This document shows positions 58,767-64,000 of a stretch of DNA of 64,000 nt, piece after piece. The DNA comes from Acinetobacter lwoffii (GTDB lineage: Bacteria; Pseudomonadota; Gammaproteobacteria; Pseudomonadales; Moraxellaceae). Below the pieces are notes generated by a model. It saw nothing but the letters and a program-made list of their open reading frames with translations. It did no database searches and was not told the DNA's origin. Made by a program: the position numbers and the translations under genes. The stretch lies in assembly GCF_015602705.1 (NCBI RefSeq), contig NZ_CP059081.1, forward strand, positions 2,055,702 through 2,119,701, given 5' to 3'. How positions within the stretch are numbered: the stretch's first letter is position 1; every line of letters begins with the position of its first letter.

Positions 58767-60041
58767 ATGTCTGAAGCAACTGGCAAGAAAGCCGTTTTAC
58801 AGCTTGATGGCAAAGAAATTGAACTACCAATTTACAGCGGCACATTGGGCCCAGATGTAATCGACGTTAAAGATGTGTTGGCTGCAGGTCACTTTACTTT
58901 TGATCCTGGTTTTATGGCGACAGCTGCGTGCGAGTCTAAAATCACGTTCATCGATGGTAACAAAGGTGTACTTTTACACCGTGGCTACCCAATCGATCAA
59001 TTGGCGACTAAAGCTGACTACTTGGAAACTTGCTATTTATTGTTAAATGGCGAACTTCCAACTGCTGAGCAAAAAGAAGAATTTGACGCTAAAGTACGTA
59101 ACCATACTATGGTTCACGATCAAGTTAGCCGTTTCTATAATGGTTTCCGTCGTGATGCGCATCCTATGGCGATCATGGTCGGTGTGGTGGGTGCGTTGTC
59201 TGCGTTCTATCACAACAACCTTGACATCGAAGATGTGAACCATCGTGAAATCACTGCGATTCGTTTAATCGCGAAGATTCCTACACTGGCGGCTTGGAGC
59301 TACAAGTACACCATCGGTCAACCATTCGTTTACCCACGTAACGACCTTGGTTATGCAGAAAACTTCCTGCACATGATGTTTGCTACGCCTGCAGATCGTG
59401 ATTACAAAGTTGATCCAATCCTTGCAAAAGCAATGGACCGTATCTTCACGCTTCATGCTGACCACGAACAAAATGCGTCTACGTCTACTGTACGTTTAGC
59501 TGGTTCTACTGGTGCTAATCCGTATGCATGTATTGCTGCGGGTATCTCTGCACTTTGGGGGCCTGCTCACGGCGGCGCGAACGAAGCTGTTCTTAAGATG
59601 CTTGACGAAATCGGCACTGTAGAAAACGTTGCTGGCTTCATGGAAAAAGTGAAAACTAAAGAAGTTAAACTGATGGGCTTCGGTCACCGAGTTTACAAAA
59701 ACTTCGATCCACGTGCGAAAGTAATGAAAGAAACTTGCGACGAAGTTCTTGGTGCACTTGGCATCAATGATCCACAGCTTGCATTGGCTATGGAACTTGA
59801 ACGTATCGCACTTTCTGACGAATACTTCATCAAGCGTAACCTTTACCCGAACGTAGACTTCTACTCAGGTATCATCCTTAAAGCGATTGGTATCCCGACT
59901 GAAATGTTTACTGTGATCTTCGCGCTTGCACGTACTGTTGGCTGGATCAGCCACTGGTTAGAAATGCACAGCGGTCCTTACAAGATCGGTCGTCCTCGTC
60001 AGCTTTATACTGGCGAAGTTCAACGCGATATCGTTCGTTAA
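58767..60041 (+). CDS. gltA: Citrate synthase (type II)
   Basis: Condenses acetyl-CoA and oxaloacetate to citrate at the start of the TCA cycle. The 424 residues and N-terminal beta domain ([21 protein letters not shown]) are of the Gram-negative hexameric type, usually NADH-inhibited. Active-site parts: His in [14 protein letters not shown] near 264, [16 protein letters not shown] near 303-318 with the second His and Arg, and Asp in [14 protein letters not shown] near 362. AGGAG lies 13 bases before the ATG. Divergent from sdhC, terminator downstream. Confidence 0.98.
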   Translation: MSEATGKKAVLQLDGKEIELPIYSGTLGPDVIDVKDVLAAGHFTFDPGFMATAACESKITFIDGNKGVLLHRGYPIDQLATKADYLETCYLLLNGELPTAEQKEEFDAKVRNHTMVHDQVSRFYNGFRRDAHPMAIMVGVVGALSAFYHNNLDIEDVNHREITAIRLIAKIPTLAAWSYKYTIGQPFVYPRNDLGYAENFLHMMFATPADRDYKVDPILAKAMDRIFTLHADHEQNASTSTVRLAGSTGANPYACIAAGISALWGPAHGGANEAVLKMLDEIGTVENVAGFMEKVKTKEVKLMGFGHRVYKNFDPRAKVMKETCDEVLGALGINDPQLALAMELERIALSDEYFIKRNLYPNVDFYSGIILKAIGIPTEMFTVIFALARTVGWISHWLEMHSGPYKIGRPRQLYTGEVQRDIVR

Positions 60042-60066
60042 TTCGAACCGCGTCGAAAGACTCAAG

Positions 60067-60093
60067 AAAACCACCCACCCGGGTGGTTTTTTT
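60067..60093 (+). terminator. Terminator of gltA
   Basis: The stem AACCACCC/GGGTGGTT with an ACCC loop and a T-run, 26 bases after the stop. Confidence 0.9.
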
Positions 60094-60197
60094 AGCACTG
60101 ACAAAAGCCTACAAAAAGTTGATCTGAAACGTTTTAAAATGAATATATGAAAATTATATTCACGGATTAAGTCACCTAAAAACAGGACGTATATTGA

Positions 60198-60701
60198 ATG
60201 CTGTTGTATTTTCTGCCCTTTATTTTGAGACTGGTTCGTTTTGAACAGTTTAAGTGCCGCAGTTTAACGTCTGGTGAAATCAAAATTTCCCAACGAGTAT
60301 TTGGCAACCTGATCGATTATTCCCGCGTTAAAATCATGAATCACCCCTACCTGCCCTGGCAATCCAAACATGTCATTATGGCGCCCAGTGGCTACATACA
60401 TGTACGCAATTTAAATTATCGGGAAGATTATTCACGCGAGAGTTTATCTTATCAAGCGCTCTTTATTCATGAGATGGCGCATATTTATCAACACCAATGC
60501 CGCATCAATGTGCTTTTAAAAGGCGCATTTTTACAAAGTGCTTATTTTCTTAGCTTGGGAAAATATAATCCGTACAAATATCAATTTAATCCCAACAAAT
60601 CATTTTCAACCTACAATATTGAACAGCAAGGCGATATTGCCCGGGATATTTTTCTAAAAAAAATTCCGAATATTATTTTAAACTCACAAATAAACAGATG
60701 A
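60198..60701 (+). CDS. Orphan HEXXH (zincin-like) protein, 'vgr-related' type
   Basis: A 167-residue protein. The start at 60198 gives a hydrophobic N-terminus (MLLYFLPFILRLVRFEQFK), perhaps a weak anchor. The rest matches my memory of short proteins annotated 'vgr-related': FGNLIDYSRVKIMNHPYLPW, then FIHEMAHIYQHQ (HEXXH with a following His), then a helical tail ending NIEQQGDIARDIFLK. The zinc-peptidase-like motif is seen; activity is inferred. These proteins are often near type VI secretion genes; none is within this window. Possible roles: cell-envelope peptidase or a stray effector or adaptor. Confidence 0.72.
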   Translation: MLLYFLPFILRLVRFEQFKCRSLTSGEIKISQRVFGNLIDYSRVKIMNHPYLPWQSKHVIMAPSGYIHVRNLNYREDYSRESLSYQALFIHEMAHIYQHQCRINVLLKGAFLQSAYFLSLGKYNPYKYQFNPNKSFSTYNIEQQGDIARDIFLKKIPNIILNSQINR

Positions 60702-61073
60702 TATTTAATCAGTTTAATTCCAAAGAAAATAGATAAGGCATATTTTAAAAGCCAAAATTTCGACTTCAATCTTTAAATCTATATAAGCCTAGATGCATAA
60801 AAAATCAGCATATTTTCTAATTTTATATAATAACTTTTTCACTCAATGCCTGTTCTGCTAAATCAGCTCTAGCTTATCGATAAAATTTCGATAAAATAAG
60901 CCGGTATGATTATTTTGCATCGCAGATTAAGATTCAATGATCATGCGATAAAAAGTTTTTTTATTTAAGCCATTTGGCATTTTATGAATATCGACGTGCA
61001 CTCAACTGGATAATTAGAATTATAAAAATCAGTAATTTAGTGTATCAACCTATAGGAATAGGATTTACTTGGA
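60702..61073. promoter_or_regulatory. AT-rich spacer upstream of nadE
   Basis: No gene is seen. An inverted repeat TTATCGA-N7-TCGATAA lies at 60874-60894, extended by an outer CTTAT/ATAAG. This could be an operator for nadE regulation or a small hairpin, but it fits no consensus I know. Confidence 0.4.
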
Positions 61074-62699
61074 ATGAAAAGTTTTAAAATTGCGATTGCT
61101 CAATTCTCTCCACATGTGGGCAATCTGGATGCAAATACGCAAAAAATGATTGATCTGGCCAATCAGGCTAAAAAAGATAAAGCGGATCTGATTATCTTTC
61201 CTGAACTTTCAACGCTGGGCTACCCTGCAGAAGACTTATTAATTCGCCCGAGCCTGGTGAAACGCACCAAAGCGGCTTTTGAAAAACTGACTGAAGTAAA
61301 AGATATTGTCATGGTCTTTGGTTTTGTTAATCAAACTGAAGATGGTCAGCGTTATAACTCGGCTGCTGTCATGAAAGATGGCGAAGTACTGGGTGTTTAT
61401 AACAAGCAAGTGTTGCCAAACTATGGCGTATTTGATGAAAAGCGTTATTTTGGCGAAGGTCATCAGCATCTGGTTTTTGAGTATCTTGGACATAAATTTG
61501 GCGTACTGATCTGTGAAGATGTCTGGTCTTTGGCGACTGTTCAGCAACTGGCAAAATTGAATATCGACACAGCTTTGGTACTGAATGCATCGCCATATGA
61601 AGTGGGTAAACCACAACATCGCATTGAAACCATGGCGGCCTTGGTCAAACAGCTGAATATCAATCTGGTGTACTGCAACCAGGTCGGTGGTCAGGATGAT
61701 CTGATCTTTGACGGTACCAGTTTTGTGCTCAACAAATCTGGCGAGGTGGCTTTACAGGCACCAACTTTCCAGGAAAATCTGGCAATTGCAGAATTTAATG
61801 CTGAACAACTGCAATTCAGCAAAGGTGCAATTGCACCTGCTTTAGACACCATGGCTGAGATTTATCAAAGCCTGGTCATGGCTACACGTGATTATGTACA
61901 GCGTTCTGGCTTCCCAGGTGTGATTCTGGGACTGTCTGGCGGCATTGACTCTGCCCTGACCCTGGCGATTGCTGTAGATGCGCTTGGCGCAAACAAAGTT
62001 CAAGCCGTGATGATGCCTTATACCTATACCGCACAAATCAGTGTCGAAGATGCAGCGGCTCAAGCCAAAAACATGGGCGTGACTTTCGGTATTGCCGAAA
62101 TCAATCCAGTGGTAAGCGGCTTTATGCAGGTGCTATTCCCATTCTTTGGCAACGCTCCAGTCGATGCCACCGAGGAAAACCTGCAAGCACGTTCACGTGG
62201 CACCTTATTGATGGCCCTGTCTAACAAATTCGGTAATCTGGTGCTGGCAACCGGTAATAAATCTGAACTAGCTGTCGGTTATTGCACCTTGTATGGTGAC
62301 ATGGTTGGTGGTTATGCGGTGCTGAAAGATGTGTATAAAACCATTGTGTTTGAACTGGCGAAATACCGTAATAGTATTTCAGAAACTCCAGTGATTCCAG
62401 AACGTGTGATTACTCGTCCACCTTCAGCAGAATTGCGTCCGGATCAGGTCGATCAAGACTCTTTACCAGCCTATGATATTCTGGATGCGATCTTGTACTC
62501 TTATATTGAAGAAGATATGAGTCAAGACGATATCATTGCCAAAGGTTTTGACGCTGAAGTCGTGAAGAAAGTGATTCGTCTGGTTGATATCAATGAGTAC
62601 AAGCGCCGTCAAGGTGCCATTGGGCCACGTATCAGCTCACGTTCTTATGGCCGTGAGCGTCGTTATCCAATCGTCAATGGCTGGAAAGCAGGTAGCTAA
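61074..62699 (+). CDS. nadE: Glutamine-dependent NAD+ synthetase
   Basis: Amidates deamido-NAD to NAD+ with ATP, using glutamine hydrolysed in the N-terminal domain. 541 residues, two domains. Nitrilase-like glutaminase at about 1-260: catalytic Glu in IIFPELSTLGYP near 42-53, Lys in YNKQVLPNYGVF near 110, and Cys in GVLICEDVWSL near 147. C-terminal synthetase: ATP loop GLSGGIDSALTLAIA near 286, VLATGNKSELAVGYCTLYGD near 390. Last residues are RRYPIVNGWKAGS. Monocistronic with its own terminator. Confidence 0.97.
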   Translation: MKSFKIAIAQFSPHVGNLDANTQKMIDLANQAKKDKADLIIFPELSTLGYPAEDLLIRPSLVKRTKAAFEKLTEVKDIVMVFGFVNQTEDGQRYNSAAVMKDGEVLGVYNKQVLPNYGVFDEKRYFGEGHQHLVFEYLGHKFGVLICEDVWSLATVQQLAKLNIDTALVLNASPYEVGKPQHRIETMAALVKQLNINLVYCNQVGGQDDLIFDGTSFVLNKSGEVALQAPTFQENLAIAEFNAEQLQFSKGAIAPALDTMAEIYQSLVMATRDYVQRSGFPGVILGLSGGIDSALTLAIAVDALGANKVQAVMMPYTYTAQISVEDAAAQAKNMGVTFGIAEINPVVSGFMQVLFPFFGNAPVDATEENLQARSRGTLLMALSNKFGNLVLATGNKSELAVGYCTLYGDMVGGYAVLKDVYKTIVFELAKYRNSISETPVIPERVITRPPSAELRPDQVDQDSLPAYDILDAILYSYIEEDMSQDDIIAKGFDAEVVKKVIRLVDINEYKRRQGAIGPRISSRSYGRERRYPIVNGWKAGS

Positions 62700-62725
62700 A
62701 TTCTGTTTTCAGTGATGTAAATCAG

Positions 62726-62759
62726 AATCGTCCAAGTGAATGCTTGGGCGATTTTTTTT
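62726..62759 (+). terminator. Terminator of nadE
   Basis: The stem AATCGTCCAAG/CTTGGGCGATT (one G-T pair) with a TGAATG loop and eight T. Confidence 0.85.
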
Positions 62760-62885
62760 ATGCGGCAGTAAAATGAAGAATAGCCCCAACATTAAGAAGG
62801 AAAAATAATGTTTTGCGGAAACTGAAAAAAAATTAGTGGATGCTTCAAATATTTTTTTGTGGTTTGCAGTGCTTTTTAAAAGACA

Positions 62886-62917
62886 AAAAAAGAGACCAAG
62901 CTGAGAGCTTGGTCTTT
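62886..62917 (-). terminator. Terminator of tRNA-Met
   Basis: The stem AGACCAAGCT/AGCTTGGTCT with a GAG loop; on the minus strand it is followed by a T-run, just after the tRNA 3' end. Confidence 0.85.
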
Positions 62918-62922
62918 TAAAA

Positions 62923-62999
62923 TGGTGGCTATGACGAGACTTGAACTTGTGACCCCCGCATTATGAGTGCGGTGCTCTAACCAACTGAGCTACATAGCC
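62923..62999 (-). tRNA. tRNA-Met (CAT), elongator type
   Basis: A 77-base cloverleaf read leftwards: acceptor GGCTATG/CATAGCC, D-arm AGCTCAGTTGGTTAGAGCA, anticodon loop CTCATAA with CAT, T-loop AGTTCAAGTCT, and encoded CCA. The first base pair G-C and the D-arm argue for elongator Met and not initiator; a lysidine-modified Ile tRNA cannot be excluded from sequence alone. Confidence 0.92.
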
Positions 63000-63014
63000 G
63001 TAAACTGTGTGCGC

Positions 63015-63043
63015 ATTATCGTAATTTCAGCCTCTATCGTCAA
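63015..63043 (-). promoter_or_regulatory. Promoter of tRNA-Met
   Basis: On the minus strand TTGACG (-35), 17 bases, GATAAT (-10), ending 16 bases before the tRNA 5' end. A near-consensus stable-RNA promoter. Confidence 0.8.
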
Positions 63044-63174
63044 GCATTTTAAAACACAAATGTTCAGTCTTTATGCAAATACGGAATAAACTTTTAAATT
63101 TTAAACAAAAAAGGGTTTTTTAGTATGTAATTCACGCATTCATAGCACCATTTAATTCTTCGAGGAATCATTAG

Positions 63175-63579
63175 ATGTATAAAATCAAAATATTTATTTT
63201 ACTCATTGGCCTTTCAAGTCTGAGTGCCTGCCAGACCATCTCGCCTATTTTCGTAGATTATAATGGCGTCAGACGTGATGTGGCACAGTGGATTAATCAG
63301 CAGCAACTGATGAGCATGCAGCAGAAAAGGTCTTTGGCACAACTCAGCAGAGCACAGCAGAAAATCGAGCGCTATCCGGAATATGAGCAGCCTCAACGAC
63401 TGGCGGTAACCTGGGAAAATCAGATTGCATTACATTGTGCGCGCTTGCATGTGACAGAACATAAAATCCAGCAGCTACAGCAAAAAATTTATGCAGGTGA
63501 AACTCAAACAATTTTAAATCGCTATGAACAGCTGTCACCGCAAATAAAATTAGACTCCACCTCTATTCGATGTGATTAA
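63175..63579 (+). CDS. Lipoprotein, unknown function
   Basis: A 134-residue lipoprotein with leader MYKIKIFILLIGLSSLSAC (Cys 19) and GAGGAATC upstream as ribosome site. The mature part is helical and Gln-rich with likely coiled coil (MQQKRSLAQLSRAQQKIERY, HKIQQLQQKIYAGE), and a late Cys pair (HCARLH and IRCD). I do not recognise the family. It stands alone, upstream of a UspA gene. Confidence 0.75.
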   Translation: MYKIKIFILLIGLSSLSACQTISPIFVDYNGVRRDVAQWINQQQLMSMQQKRSLAQLSRAQQKIERYPEYEQPQRLAVTWENQIALHCARLHVTEHKIQQLQQKIYAGETQTILNRYEQLSPQIKLDSTSIRCD

Positions 63580-63822
63580 CTGACATTTTGAATAAACTTA
63601 TTAATTACATATAAATGATTAACTTAGTCTAAATAAACAACTCGGTTCAATAGCTCTAAACAGGTGCTTGATTCTTTAATCTATTAGACATTATACCTAT
63701 GTATTTACTTGGTTTTATTTTTATACAATACAGGCTATGATCAAAGTATAAACAACTATTCGTACCCGGTTTAACGCGTCATAATTTTCTAATAACTCTA
63801 AATTCCCCTCAGGAGAATTCTA

Positions 63823-64000
63823 ATGCCTTTTGAACATATTTTAGTACCTGTTGACGGTTCAGAAACATCGTATGCTGCAGTGGATAAAGCTGTAGAAATT
63901 GCCAAAGCATTTAACAGTAAAGTCACAGTGGTTCAAGTGCTGGCACTGGACCCTTATATCGCTGCGGAATATATCTCTGCGGCACAAACCAATGACCTGA
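63823..64000 (+). CDS. Universal stress protein UspA family (partial, runs off the right edge)
   Basis: 59 residues visible from ATG 63823 with AGGAG eight bases upstream; the C-terminal part is outside the window. The start MPFEHILVPVDGSETSYAAV is the Usp entry: the first beta strand, then the Asp that binds nucleotide in the ATP-binding subclass. The second strand SKVTVVQVLALDPY follows. Whether it has the glycine-rich ATP motif cannot be seen. Usps act in the cytoplasm in stress survival. The upstream 240 bp is non-coding. Confidence 0.9.
   Translation, partial: MPFEHILVPVDGSETSYAAVDKAVEIAKAFNSKVTVVQVLALDPYIAAEYISAAQTNDL

Overview
The window reads as a chromosomal segment of an Acinetobacter-type gammaproteobacterium (Moraxellaceae). 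The basis is the protein types and gene orders: a GTP-dependent PEP carboxykinase, a divergent gltA / sdhCDAB-sucAB-lpd-sucCD block, adk and DUF445 together, an orphan RnfB-like ferredoxin next to nth, many short lipoproteins, and AT-rich spacers. The genus call is inference from gene content; no rRNA or other marker gene lies in the window.

Layout. 1-20.6 kb: mostly single housekeeping genes. They are a partial secreted protein, a PhnB-like VOC protein, 5-formyl-THF cyclo-ligase, Lon, an M28 peptidase, RlmH, a LigB/YgiD dioxygenase, a META/DUF4377 lipoprotein, GdhA, RnfB-like plus Nth, Adk, DUF445, a small outer-membrane-like protein, PBP2 plus RsmD, TauE/SafE, an SDR, small lipoproteins and a PlsC-type acyltransferase. 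20.8-28 kb: a lipoprotein with an internal domain duplication converges on a frameshifted LuxR-type regulator, followed by NlpE-like, GroESL (with a sigma-32-like promoter and a palindrome), a metallophosphoesterase and a lipid kinase. 28-44.6 kb: pckG, IS copy 1, a methyltransferase, FolD, tRNA-Cys/tRNA-Leu, a WYL regulator, a quinone oxidoreductase, a thioredoxin-like protein, CysDN, an IS5-type element and YqiJK (NfeD/flotillin). 44.6-60 kb: TCA-cycle genes sucD, sucC, lpd, sucB, sucA, then IS copy 2 (inverted relative to copy 1), sdhB, sdhA, sdhD, sdhC, and divergent gltA after a 1-kb gene-free spacer. 60-64 kb: an orphan HEXXH protein, NadE, tRNA-Met, a lipoprotein and the start of a UspA protein.

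The TCA block encodes citrate synthase, 2-oxoglutarate dehydrogenase with its E3, succinyl-CoA ligase and succinate dehydrogenase in one run. PckG and GdhA link this cycle to gluconeogenesis and nitrogen assimilation. CysDN makes APS for sulfate assimilation. GroESL, Lon and UspA are stress functions.

The clearest mobile and structural signals are these: two nearly identical 1101-bp IS copies, each with its own 5-bp target duplication, in inverted orientation 22 kb apart; one 858-bp IS5/IS427-like element; and three copies of a two-hairpin palindromic repeat in spacers between co-directional genes, two of them inside the cysDN and sucB-lpd gene pairs. I found no phage, CRISPR array, or clear novel defence or biosynthetic system. 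The less ordinary observations are the repeat family, the hairpin-rich sucA leader, the groES palindrome, substituted catalytic residues in an M28 peptidase and an SDR, and several lipoproteins of unknown role.
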